A DNA stretch of 53,294 nucleotides from Prevotella sp. P5-92. Lineage in GTDB: Bacteria; Bacteroidota; Bacteroidia; Bacteroidales; Bacteroidaceae. The DNA is taken from the NCBI RefSeq assembly GCF_002251245.1, contig NZ_NPJG01000112.1:1-53294 (forward strand), read 5' to 3'. The position numbers and the translations under genes were made by a program. A model generated the notes under the pieces. The model was not told where the DNA came from and did not search any database. It worked only from the letters and a program-made list of their open reading frames with translations. Of this stretch, positions 1-7,528 are shown one piece after another; the stretch's first letter is position 1; each line of letters opens with the position of its first letter.

Positions 1-34
1 AACCTCCGTATCCCCCTCAAACCCCTAACCCCCA

Positions 35-1042
35 ATGAAGAAGAAACACCAAAACATATTCTTCCTCTTTGGCATCGCCGTCCTCATCCTCATGGTCTCT
101 CAACTCGACTTCAACGAGGTGATCGACGGCCTGACAAGGGCTGGCTACTGGTTTGTGGCGGTCATCGCGCTGTGGATGTTCCTCTACATCTTCAACACAG
201 CCGCATGGTATGTCATCATCCACAACAACAAACAGCACACCGGCGACCCGAAGACAACCGCCGATGTGGGGTTTTGGTGGCTCTATAGGATTACAGTCAG
301 CGGATTCGCACTCAACTATGCCACTCCAGGAGGACTCATGGGCGGCGAGCCATACCGCATCATGTCATTAGCGCCACATATCGGCACCGAGAGGGCGTCG
401 TCGTCGGTCATCCTCTATGCCATGACGCATATCTTCTCACACTTCTGGTTCTGGCTGCTCTCCGTCCTGCTGTATATCGCCACACAGACCGTCAACATCC
501 CCATGGCGATAATGCTCGCCGTCGTCACGGCATTCTGCCTGTTGGCAGTATGGTTCTTCTTGAAAGGATACAAAAAGGGCATCGCCACACGGTGTATGAC
601 CATCCTGAGCCACTTCCCCATGGTGAAACGATGGGCGCAGGGATTCTTCGAAAGCCATCGTGAACAACTTGCAACCATCGACAACCAGATAGCGGCACTG
701 CACAAGCAAAGCCCCAAAGCGTTCTGGGGTGCGGTGAGCCTCGAGCTGACATGTCGCATACTGTCGGCATTAGAGATATATTTCATCCTCCTCGTCATAA
801 TGCCGGAGGCTAACTATCTCGACTGCATCCTCATTCTCGCGTTCACTTCCCTGCTTGCCAACATGCTCTTCTTCATGCCACTGCAACTCGGAGGGCGGGA
901 GGGCGGATTCCTTCTCTCTGCCAAAGGCCTCACCCTGTCGGCTGGAGCTGGCATCTTCGTCGCGCTGATAGTGAGAATAAGAGAACTCATTTGGACCGCT
1001 ATAGGCCTGCTATTTATCAAACTTGATAGAAAAAAGGCTTGA
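35..1042 (+). CDS. Lysylphosphatidylglycerol synthase TM-region (UPF0104/YbhN-type) membrane protein
   Basis: Polytopic inner-membrane protein of 335 aa with about seven or eight hydrophobic segments. The family fingerprint is visible as GGLMGGEPYR (about residue 90) and QLGGREGG near the C terminus, as in the LPG_synthase_TM/UPF0104 family of flippase-like proteins. There is no soluble synthase domain like that of MprF, so it probably moves or protects a lipid rather than making lysyl-PG; the substrate cannot be read. The first ATG lies only 34 bases into the window, so upstream operon context is missing. It ends 81 bp before the sigma-54 activator gene, which has its own promoter-like box. 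Family assignment is good, function is inferred. Confidence 0.8.
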   Translation: MKKKHQNIFFLFGIAVLILMVSQLDFNEVIDGLTRAGYWFVAVIALWMFLYIFNTAAWYVIIHNNKQHTGDPKTTADVGFWWLYRITVSGFALNYATPGGLMGGEPYRIMSLAPHIGTERASSSVILYAMTHIFSHFWFWLLSVLLYIATQTVNIPMAIMLAVVTAFCLLAVWFFLKGYKKGIATRCMTILSHFPMVKRWAQGFFESHREQLATIDNQIAALHKQSPKAFWGAVSLELTCRILSALEIYFILLVIMPEANYLDCILILAFTSLLANMLFFMPLQLGGREGGFLLSAKGLTLSAGAGIFVALIVRIRELIWTAIGLLFIKLDRKKA

Positions 1043-1111
1043 CAACTCAAAAAAACAGCCATCTACGACACTTTTCTCCATAAAAAGAGAACATATTTAA
1101 AAAAATATATG

Positions 1112-1119
1112 TAATTTTG
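1112..1119 (+). promoter_or_regulatory. Bacteroidetes -7 box upstream of the sigma-54 activator
   Basis: TAATTTTG fits TAnnTTTG and ends 4 bases before the ATG at 1124. No clear TTTG -33 box is present about 20 bp upstream. If used, the transcript would be leaderless or nearly so. Confidence 0.4.
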
Positions 1120-1123
1120 CGCA

Positions 1124-2944
1124 ATGATGAAGGACTCTGAACTTCAAGACATAAAGAAAAGATACAACATCGTGGGCAACTGCGATGCCTTGAATCATGC
1201 TCTCGACGTGGCCTTGCAGGTGGCGCCGACCGACCTCAGTGTGCTCATCATCGGAGAAAGCGGAGTGGGTAAGGAAATCATTCCTCGGGTCATCCACGAC
1301 CGCTCGCCAAGACGACGCGAGAAATATTTCGCCATCAACTGCGGTTCCATACCCGAAGGCACCATCGACAGCGAACTCTTCGGACATGTCAAAGGCTCGT
1401 TCACCGGCGCCATCAACGACAGTCCGGGCTATTTCGGTGCCGCCGACAAAGGCACGCTCTTCCTCGACGAGGTGGGCGAGCTACCTCTATCCACCCAGGC
1501 CCGCCTGCTGCGCGTGCTCGAGACCGGCGAGTATATCTCCGTCGGAGCCACGTCGGTGAAGAAGACTAACGTGCGCATCGTGGCAGCTACAAACGTCAAT
1601 ATGACACGCGCCATCAGCGAAGGCAAGTTCCGCGAGGATCTCTACTATCGTCTCAACTCCATCCCTATCATGATGCCGCCGCTGCGCGAACGTGGCAACG
1701 ACATCGTCCTGCTCTTCCGCCTCTTCGCCATGCAGATGGCTGAGAAGTACAAGATTGAAAGGGTGACTCTCGACGAGGACGCAAAAGACTTGCTGCTGAA
1801 ATACAAATGGCCGGGCAACGTCAGACAGCTCAAGAACATCACCGAGCAGATCTCCATCCTCAGCCCGTCAAGGCTCGTCACCGCCGACATCATGCGGCAG
1901 TTCATCCCACAGGACTACGAGACCACCGAGATCGTCTCAATGGGAAAAAGGAAAGATGGCGAACACAGCTTCGAAAACGAACGCGAACTGCTCTACAAGA
2001 TCCTCTTCGACCTCAGAGGCAACGTTAGCGAACTAAGACAGGACGTGGAGATGCTGAAACATAAGCTCAACATTGCTTCCGACGTCACCATGGGCAACGC
2101 CAAGCCAGCTGCCCTCACTGCCAAGCCCCTGCTGCTCGACAATAAGAAACACGTGGCGGAGGATGCCATCGCCGAGGAATATGTCGAACCGAAAAACAAT
2201 AATCACAACAACGGCTACTCGTCGGTGATAACCCCGTCCGACAGTATCTACAACGACGGAAAGGCAATTATCGACGACGATGAAGACGACGATTACGACG
2301 AACTGCAAAGTCTCAACCTCAAGAATATGAGCAAGAATTACATAGAAAAAGCTCTCGAACGAGCTAACGGCAACCGCAAACGGGCTGCCGACGAGTTGGG
2401 CATCTCCGACCGCACACTCTACCGATGGCTGAAACGCTTCGGAATAGCCGTCGTGGCTGCACTCGTCATGCTCACCGCCACCACGGCATGCCAAGTGTCG
2501 TACAAGTTCAACGGAGCAAGCATCGACTATAGCAAGACAAAGACCATACAGATAGCTGACTTCCCCATACGGTCGAGCTATGTCTGGGGTCCCATGGCAA
2601 GCATCTTCAACAACCAGCTGAAAGACCAGTTTGCCAACCATACCAAACTCATACAGGTAAAACGCAACGGCGACCTGAAGATCGAAGGAGAGATAACACG
2701 CTACGAACAGCGAAACAAGTCGGTGTCGAGCGAGGGCTACTCTTCACAGACCGAACTGTCGATGACCGTAAAAGTGCGGTTCACCAACAACGTGAACCAT
2801 ACCGAAGACTTCGAGCAGCAGTTCACCGCCACCTCTACATACGACAACACGCAGTCGCTCAATGCCGTACAAGAGGAACTCGTCACCCAGATGGTGAAGG
2901 AAATCACCGAACAGATATTCAATGCCACCGTGGCCAACTGGTAA
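1124..2944 (+). CDS. Sigma-54 interacting AAA+ activator fused in frame to LptE-type lipoprotein
   Basis: 606-aa frame. Residues about 10-260 are a sigma-54 AAA+ domain: Walker A GESGVGKE (about 44-51), GSFTGA loop (91-96, Ser in place of the usual first Ala) and Walker B LFLDEVGEL. There is no receiver or sensor domain in front. After an acidic, low-complexity linker comes a Fis-type helix-turn-helix (about 402-440, ending in RTLYRWLKRF). The frame then continues without a stop into a lipoprotein signal and an LptE-like domain (QVSYKFNGASIDY...). In relatives the activator and lptE are, to my knowledge, separate adjacent genes; here one open frame covers both. The TPR gene and secG follow, the usual envelope-biogenesis neighbourhood. 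LptE may be made from an internal start (see 2429-2944). Confidence 0.85.
   Translation: MMKDSELQDIKKRYNIVGNCDALNHALDVALQVAPTDLSVLIIGESGVGKEIIPRVIHDRSPRRREKYFAINCGSIPEGTIDSELFGHVKGSFTGAINDSPGYFGAADKGTLFLDEVGELPLSTQARLLRVLETGEYISVGATSVKKTNVRIVAATNVNMTRAISEGKFREDLYYRLNSIPIMMPPLRERGNDIVLLFRLFAMQMAEKYKIERVTLDEDAKDLLLKYKWPGNVRQLKNITEQISILSPSRLVTADIMRQFIPQDYETTEIVSMGKRKDGEHSFENERELLYKILFDLRGNVSELRQDVEMLKHKLNIASDVTMGNAKPAALTAKPLLLDNKKHVAEDAIAEEYVEPKNNNHNNGYSSVITPSDSIYNDGKAIIDDDEDDDYDELQSLNLKNMSKNYIEKALERANGNRKRAADELGISDRTLYRWLKRFGIAVVAALVMLTATTACQVSYKFNGASIDYSKTKTIQIADFPIRSSYVWGPMASIFNNQLKDQFANHTKLIQVKRNGDLKIEGEITRYEQRNKSVSSEGYSSQTELSMTVKVRFTNNVNHTEDFEQQFTATSTYDNTQSLNAVQEELVTQMVKEITEQIFNATVANW
2429..2944 (+). 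other. lptE: LptE-like LPS-assembly lipoprotein portion, possible internal start
   Basis: This part of the long frame reads as a complete LptE-like lipoprotein. From CTG 2429 the signal is LKRFGIAVVAALVMLTATTA followed by Cys456 (of the 606-aa frame) as lipidation site; GTG 2453 and ATG 2468 are other in-frame starts. LptE anchors in the outer membrane and plugs LptD. The charged n-region KRF of this signal is also the end of the activator's recognition helix, so the same codons serve two roles. No ATG with a good ribosome site lies at the expected place. It may be translated separately by an alternative start, or be made as a fusion and cleaved; the sequence does not decide. Confidence 0.55.
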
Positions 2945-3018
2945 CACGGCAACAGAGAGACAGAGGCGACAGAGAGACAGAAAACAACATTTCATTCACT
3001 ATACACACTCATTCGTAG

Positions 3019-3801
3019 ATGAACATTACAGAGCTGATACAACACCCCGAGATGATGGACCGCGACACACTCTATGAGTTGCGCTCCACGCTGGCTCTGT
3101 ATCCATACTTCCAGACAGCAAGACTGCTCATGCTGCAAAACCTGTTCATACTACACGACCCGTCGTTCGATGAAGAACTCCGCCGAGCCGCCATCTACAT
3201 CACCGACCGCAAGGTGCTCTTCCGCCTCGTCGAAGCAGCACACTACAGGGTGAGAAAAGACAGAGCCGACCAAAAGCCTCAGTCCGACAACAAGGGAAAA
3301 GAGACCGCATCCGCCGCCAACCGCACCATCTCGCTCATCGACAACTTCCTCGACACCATACCAGCCGACCCGGCACCCAAGGAGAAACGTCGCCGACAAC
3401 CCACTCCAGCCGACGCCACCATCGACTATGTGGCCTATCTCATCGAGACAGATACCACCGCCGACGACCGTCCCGAGACAGAGCAGAAGCCCCTCCTCAA
3501 AGGACAAAATTTGATAGATAATTTCATAGAAAACGATCGAGGCAAGATCGTCCTCTCCGACACCGTCGAGTTCACACCACAACTTGACACCACTAATGGA
3601 GGAAACGACGGAAAACAAGCCGATGAAGGCTATTTTACCGAGACTTTGGCACGAATTTATATAAAACAGGGCAGATATTCGAAAGCTTTGGAAATAATTC
3701 AGCGATTAAGTTTGATTTATCCAAAAAAAAATGCTTACTTTGCAGATCAAATACGATTCTTACAGAAACTTATATTAAACAACAACAAAAAAATAGAATA
3801 A
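3019..3801 (+). CDS. TPR-like conserved Bacteroidetes protein between LptE and SecG
   Basis: 260-aa soluble protein with no signal peptide. The N-terminal 85 residues are a compact helical region (ELIQHPEMMDRDTLYELRS). The middle is charged and low in complexity. The last 50 residues (ETLARIYIKQGRYSKALEII) match one or two tetratricopeptide repeats. It starts 74 bp after the LptE frame and ends 24 bp before secG, all on the same strand, so it is probably co-transcribed with them. Such a protein is commonly annotated as hypothetical or TPR-containing at this locus in Bacteroidales. No catalytic motif is seen; a role in envelope assembly is guesswork from position. Confidence 0.7.
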   Translation: MNITELIQHPEMMDRDTLYELRSTLALYPYFQTARLLMLQNLFILHDPSFDEELRRAAIYITDRKVLFRLVEAAHYRVRKDRADQKPQSDNKGKETASAANRTISLIDNFLDTIPADPAPKEKRRRQPTPADATIDYVAYLIETDTTADDRPETEQKPLLKGQNLIDNFIENDRGKIVLSDTVEFTPQLDTTNGGNDGKQADEGYFTETLARIYIKQGRYSKALEIIQRLSLIYPKKNAYFADQIRFLQKLILNNNKKIE

Positions 3802-3825
3802 TAACAATAAAAAAAGTAAAATAAA

Positions 3826-4239
3826 ATGTACCCATTATTAGTAATTCTTATCATCATCGCAGCACTGCTCATGATTGGCATCGTGCTGATTCAAGAGTCT
3901 AAGGGCGGAGGCCTTTCTTCAAGCTTCGCTTCTTACAACCAGATTGGCGGTGTCCGCAAGACTACCGACTTCATCGAAAAGGCCACATGGGGTCTCGCCA
4001 TCGCCATGGTTGTCATCAGCGTGGCATGCGCTTACGTAGCTCCACAGGCCGCCGGCGAAGGCTCTATCATGGAAAACGTGGAGAACCCAACCACCAATCC
4101 TAACAACCTCCCAGGCTTCGGCGCAAGTCAGACTAAGGAAGCCGCAGCTCCAGCAAAAGAAGCTGCCGCACCAGCAAAAGAGGCTCCAGCTAAGGAGGCT
4201 GCTGCACCTGCAAAACCTGCAGAACAGCCTAAAAACTAA
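3826..4239 (+). CDS. secG: Preprotein translocase subunit SecG
   Basis: 137 aa. The first 75 residues are canonical SecG: a first transmembrane helix (LLVILIIIAALLMIGIVLIQ), the conserved ESKGGGLSS loop, then a second helix (WGLAIAMVVISVACAYVA). SecG is the accessory subunit of the SecYEG channel in the inner membrane. It has an extended C-terminal tail of repeated Ala/Pro/Lys/Glu (AAAPAKEA units), as often seen in Bacteroidetes SecG. The tail repeats are coded by near-identical codons and are probably prone to length change. Last gene of the activator/LptE/TPR/SecG set. Confidence 0.93.
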   Translation: MYPLLVILIIIAALLMIGIVLIQESKGGGLSSSFASYNQIGGVRKTTDFIEKATWGLAIAMVVISVACAYVAPQAAGEGSIMENVENPTTNPNNLPGFGASQTKEAAAPAKEAAAPAKEAPAKEAAAPAKPAEQPKN

Positions 4240-4253
4240 AAAAAAGTAAAAAA

Positions 4254-4292
4254 GTACGCGTTTTATTTGGTCAATTCAAATAAAATGCGTAC
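4254..4292. repeat. 16-bp inverted repeat over the tRNA-His promoter
   Basis: Left arm 4254-4269 and right arm 4277-4292 pair over 16 bases with one G/T position and a 7-base loop. The arms contain the -33 element and the first bases of the -7 element of the tRNA promoter. An A-run precedes it, so on the minus strand it would look like a terminator. Confidence 0.7.
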
Positions 4293-4297
4293 CTTTG
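4266..4297 (+). promoter_or_regulatory. Promoter of tRNA-His
   Basis: TTTG at 4266-4269, 20-bp spacer, TACCTTTG at 4290-4297: both Bacteroidetes boxes at proper spacing, ending 28 bp before the tRNA. Confidence 0.75.
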
Positions 4298-4325
4298 CAC
4301 CCGCTAACGAAAAATAGCGAACACG

Positions 4326-4399
4326 GTGCCCGTAGTTCAGTTGGTTAGAGCGTCAGATTGTGGTTCTGAATGTCGTGGGTTCGAGTCCCACCGGGCACC
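4326..4399 (+). tRNA. tRNA-His (anticodon GTG)
   Basis: Full cloverleaf. Acceptor arms GTGCCCG (4326-4332) and CGGGCAC (4392-4398) pair. The anticodon loop is TTGTGGT with anticodon GTG, and the T arm is GTGGG TTCGAGT CCCAC. A G at 4325 faces C at 4399, fitting the extra G-1:C73 pair of tRNA-His. CCA is not encoded in full. The adjoining integrase suggests this gene is the integration target of the island. Confidence 0.97.
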
Positions 4400-4409
4400 C
4401 AACATAAAG

Positions 4410-4440
4410 GCTTGTAGGTTAAATACTTACAAGCTTTTTT
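4410..4440 (+). terminator. Rho-independent terminator after tRNA-His
   Basis: Stem GCTTGTA (4410-4416) with TACAAGC (4428-4434), then six T. It lies 10 bp after the tRNA. Confidence 0.8.
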
Positions 4441-4528
4441 GTTTTGTCAGAATTTGACATAATCAGCACCCCAAAACCTCAAAAATAGGCTAAAATCCAT
4501 TGATTGTTTACCTATTTTTACCGCTAAA

Positions 4529-5812
4529 ATGAATTGTAACATGTTGACAATCAAAGCAATGGTTAAAAAGGATGGTATGCGTGTTGACCGCAAGTACAAT
4601 GTTAAGCTTAGTTTTACCTACAAAAGAAGGGTAAAATGGCTATCTACGAGCCTATTTGTGAGTGCTGACGAGCTGACAAAATCACTAACTTTTAAAGAAG
4701 GTACAGACATCAAACGGAAGGTTGACAAACTTGTAGAAAGTTACAGGAACAAGTGTGACCAACTACAGGTTGATGCCAACAACTACACGCTGGATGAAAT
4801 CATGGAAATGCTGATTGCAGACGAAAAACGAAAGAAGCCAGTTGACTTTATTGATTTTTGCCAGTGGTGGATTACCACAACAACTATTAAAGGGAAGAAA
4901 AACTATCAGTCCGCCGTAAATGCATTTATTACTTTTTTAGGTACAGACCATCTTGAAGCCTCAAAACTTACGGCTTCACTACTAAATGGTTTCATGGATT
5001 ATTTAAAAAGACAAAGCAGACTAAGGGCAGATGTACTGACTAAGTCTGGAAAACGAGTCCCAACAAACCGTAGTGTGTCACTCTATTTAGGAAGCCTGCG
5101 CCATCTATTTAATGAAGCGAAGAAGAATTACTATGATCCTGACCGTAATATTATTAGGATTACCAACTCGCCATTTGAATATGTGGTAGTCCCGAAACAA
5201 CAGGCAACACGTAAAAGAGCTATTACCGCAGAACAAATAAGAAGCATCTGGCAGTACCCTTATGAGCGTAAAAAGGACGGCACTCTAAAAAGAGAAAGTA
5301 TAGTTAATCTGGCAAAAGACTGCTTCATTCTATCGTTCTGTCTAATCGGAATGAACTCAGCAGACTTATTCAATTGTACGGAGTTCAACGATGATACTAT
5401 AACCTACTATCGCACCAAAACGACAGCCCGCAGACTTGACAAGGCAAAGATGATCGTAACCATACCACCATTTTTAAAGCCACTATTCGAGAAGTACAGG
5501 GATAAAACAGGACAACGGGTTTTCAAGTTTTACCTTTTATATAATACAGACAAGAATTTTAATCGGGCTATCAACATAGGGTTGAAAACTATTGGTGACA
5601 AGCTGAACCTAATAGACCTTGAATATTATGCAGCCCGTCACTTATGGGCTACCATTGCCCTTAATAAAGTAGGCATAGATAAATACGTAGTACATGAAGC
5701 ATTAAACCACATAGATGAATCCATGAGAGTCACCGACATATACATTGAACGTGACTTCGTGAACGAAAATAAGGCTAATGCCAAGGTCGTGAAGTACGTT
5801 TTTGGCAAATAA
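4529..5812 (+). CDS. Tyrosine recombinase (site-specific integrase, Bacteroidetes arm-domain type)
   Basis: 427 aa: N-terminal arm-binding beta region (about 1-90), SAM-like core-binding domain (about 105-200) and catalytic domain (about 230-427). The catalytic box is ARHLWAT, with LNHID and the nucleophile in TDIYIERD. The first catalytic motif reads CLIGMNSADLF, the variant common in this Bacteroidetes subfamily instead of TGLR. Such enzymes integrate elements, often at tRNA genes, and this one sits just behind tRNA-His and reads away from it. It may alternatively serve a recombinase-associated gene cluster. Start is the ATG at 4529; ATG 4541 is possible. A terminator follows at once. Confidence 0.93.
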   Translation: MNCNMLTIKAMVKKDGMRVDRKYNVKLSFTYKRRVKWLSTSLFVSADELTKSLTFKEGTDIKRKVDKLVESYRNKCDQLQVDANNYTLDEIMEMLIADEKRKKPVDFIDFCQWWITTTTIKGKKNYQSAVNAFITFLGTDHLEASKLTASLLNGFMDYLKRQSRLRADVLTKSGKRVPTNRSVSLYLGSLRHLFNEAKKNYYDPDRNIIRITNSPFEYVVVPKQQATRKRAITAEQIRSIWQYPYERKKDGTLKRESIVNLAKDCFILSFCLIGMNSADLFNCTEFNDDTITYYRTKTTARRLDKAKMIVTIPPFLKPLFEKYRDKTGQRVFKFYLLYNTDKNFNRAINIGLKTIGDKLNLIDLEYYAARHLWATIALNKVGIDKYVVHEALNHIDESMRVTDIYIERDFVNENKANAKVVKYVFGK

Positions 5813-5820
5813 TTGCTAAT

Positions 5821-5857
5821 ATCTCCTGCTTACTCTTGTGTAGGTGGGAGATTTTTT
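5821..5857 (+). terminator. Terminator after the integrase
   Basis: ATCTCC (5821-5826) pairs with GGAGAT (5847-5852), followed by a T-run. It is 8 bp after the integrase stop. Confidence 0.65.
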
Positions 5858-5866
5858 GTACTTTAG
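5835..5866 (+). promoter_or_regulatory. Promoter of the small-gene cluster
   Basis: CTTG at 5835-5838, 20-bp spacer, TACTTTAG at 5859-5866 (near TAnnTTTG). It is followed by the ATG at 5887 and overlaps the integrase terminator. Confidence 0.5.
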
Positions 5867-5886
5867 CCGCAAATTTTAGTAATAAG

Positions 5887-6240
5887 ATGATAAAGCAGCT
5901 ACCTAAACATGAAGATGAATGGGCTTATGAATACCAACGGATAATTCCCGAGGTAATGAAAGATGTCTATACTCAGTTTGTCAATGAACAAATAGAGCAA
6001 TTGAGATCTATGGTGGAAAATAATCTGCCATGGGAGGTTTCAGAACAAGAAAGGCCTTCATTTCTTATCAATGAAGCTCAAAAGCTGATGCCTGATAATC
6101 CCGAACGAGCAGCCAACCTATTCATTCAGCTTGGTAGCTGTCCCAGGCTATGGGCATTACAAAAGCACATCTTGAAGGAGAAGTACGGCATTACATGGTA
6201 CACTCCTGCAGAACTTAACCCAGAGATAATATATGACTAA
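5887..6240 (+). CDS. Hypothetical protein, first gene of the post-integrase cluster
   Basis: 117 aa from ATG 5887. The frame is open upstream to a TTG at 5836, but that start would overlap the promoter boxes. The protein is soluble, acidic and rich in Trp, Glu and helix-forming residues (KHEDEWAYEYQRIIPEVMKD); no signal peptide, membrane segment or catalytic motif is seen. I do not recognise the family. It is 12 bp from the next gene on the same strand and begins a four-gene run with overlaps or very short gaps. Size and setting fit a cargo or immunity-type gene of a recombinase-associated cluster, which is only an inference. Confidence 0.55.
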   Translation: MIKQLPKHEDEWAYEYQRIIPEVMKDVYTQFVNEQIEQLRSMVENNLPWEVSEQERPSFLINEAQKLMPDNPERAANLFIQLGSCPRLWALQKHILKEKYGITWYTPAELNPEIIYD

Positions 6241-6252
6241 CCATATTTCAAA

Positions 6253-6786
6253 ATGAAATTTACCTCTATTCATAACAAAACCAAAGAATATATGATGAAT
6301 ATGAAACAACAATATATAGAGATGAGTGGCAAATCATTTGATAGATTTGTGAAGAAGAACGATATATACGGACTCATTAAAAATAATCCAGAAATAGCAG
6401 TGGCAGGTTTAGTACCCATAATAGATGGCAAAGAGCGATATGATTTGGCATTTACTAATTATTTTATAATAATGTATGAGGTTGAAGATTATTGTGATCC
6501 AAATAATGTTCAATCGGTAAAGATAGGAGATGATCTTCGCGAATTGGCACATCTTTATTTGGCATCTCATGATTTTTGTACAATGGACTCTTTCTACGAC
6601 TATCTTGTCGATGAGTTTAAAGATGGGGGTACTTTCCACACGTTTTCATATACTGCTAAAACTAAGACTGGAAGATTATGGAGAAATACAATCCTCTGTG
6701 CAAACAAAAGATATTATCTTTGTGGAAAGATTTGGTGTTGTTATATGTATGGTAGCAATAGTATAATGATAAAAAATACTAAATGA
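6253..6786 (+). CDS. Hypothetical protein
   Basis: 177 aa, soluble, AT-rich coding (many AAT, ATA, TAT codons) compared with the core genes. The middle reads YDLAFTNYFIIMYEVEDYCD, and the C-terminal third has five Cys and several aromatics without a zinc-like spacing that I can name. Family not recognised. The stop overlaps the next gene's start by 4 bp (ATGA at 6783-6786), showing translational coupling to the DUF1810 gene. Start ATG 6253; ATG 6292, 6295 or 6301 would give a slightly shorter product. Confidence 0.6.
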   Translation: MKFTSIHNKTKEYMMNMKQQYIEMSGKSFDRFVKKNDIYGLIKNNPEIAVAGLVPIIDGKERYDLAFTNYFIIMYEVEDYCDPNNVQSVKIGDDLRELAHLYLASHDFCTMDSFYDYLVDEFKDGGTFHTFSYTAKTKTGRLWRNTILCANKRYYLCGKIWCCYMYGSNSIMIKNTK

Positions 6787-7181
6787 TAGAAGATTTACAA
6801 AGATTCATTACAGCACAAGAGGGGAAAACCATTCATGGTAACACCTTGTATGAACAAGCCCTGATTGAAATCCAAGAAGGGAAGCCCGATTTTGAATGTT
6901 GGGTAAGGTATGTATATCCTCAGTTGAAAAGGTCTGGTACAAGTAAACTCACAGACTTCTATGGCCTCAACGGTCGTGAAGAGGCAAAAGCTTACATTGA
7001 GCATCCAATCCTCAGAGAAAGATTAATCAAAGCTTTTCAAGTCCTATTGGATAGTGATAAGCCTGTTTATGAGGTGTTCAGTAACTTAGGTGTGCTAAAG
7101 ATACGTACTTGCGCCTTACTCTTTGCTTCTATAACGGACGAGCCTGTCTTTAAGCAACTTATTAGGAAATATCATTGGTAA
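6783..7181 (+). CDS. DUF1810 family protein
   Basis: 132 aa. It follows the DUF1810 plan: DLQRFITAQ at the N terminus, YEQALIEIQEGKP, then FECWVRYVYPQLKRSG where the family usually has HWMWFIFPQL, a Tyr-Gly segment, EEAKAYIEHPILRERL and a C-terminal segment containing VLKIRTCALLFAS. The His-Trp pair of the signature is changed (FECW), so any activity may differ. The molecular function of the family is, to my knowledge, not settled. It overlaps the upstream gene by 4 bp and is 1 bp from the next, so the three are surely one transcript. Confidence 0.75.
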   Translation: MIEDLQRFITAQEGKTIHGNTLYEQALIEIQEGKPDFECWVRYVYPQLKRSGTSKLTDFYGLNGREEAKAYIEHPILRERLIKAFQVLLDSDKPVYEVFSNLGVLKIRTCALLFASITDEPVFKQLIRKYHW

Positions 7182-7182
7182 T

Positions 7183-7506
7183 ATGGAGTTAACATTTGAG
7201 AAATGGGAAGATGGCAGATGGTTTGTCGTTCTTCCAGATTATGACGGAGACCAAGAAGACCTTGAAATGGTTGATGGCGCGGATAAGTTTCTTGATTATC
7301 TTACTGAAGATGGACTTTACGTTACAGTAGATGTCAGTCTGGAAGATGATTATCCTGTCCGATTGAAGTTGGTGGCACATGATGAAATTGGAGGTAGATA
7401 TCAGGTAGAGAATTTGGATGGTTTCAATGAAGATGTGTGGTTATGTAATGTAGTACACTTCTTATTTGGTGAGCATCCAGAGGAAATCTATTTTAATATA
7501 AAGTAG
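7183..7506 (+). CDS. Small acidic hypothetical protein (possibly DUF6717-like)
   Basis: 107 aa, strongly acidic, predicted mostly beta. Recognisable segments are WFVVLPDYDGDQED, ADKFLDYLTEDG and a C-terminal WLCNVVHFLFGEHPEEIYF. I have a weak recollection of this last block in a Bacteroidetes domain of unknown function (DUF6717), but this is unverified. No signal peptide. Last gene of the coupled set 5887-7506; the metzincin gene follows after 22 bp on the same strand. An acidic single-domain protein in such a cluster would suit an immunity-like role, an inference only. Confidence 0.6.
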   Translation: MELTFEKWEDGRWFVVLPDYDGDQEDLEMVDGADKFLDYLTEDGLYVTVDVSLEDDYPVRLKLVAHDEIGGRYQVENLDGFNEDVWLCNVVHFLFGEHPEEIYFNIK

Positions 7507-7528
7507 AGATTTTTATCTTGTTAATATT

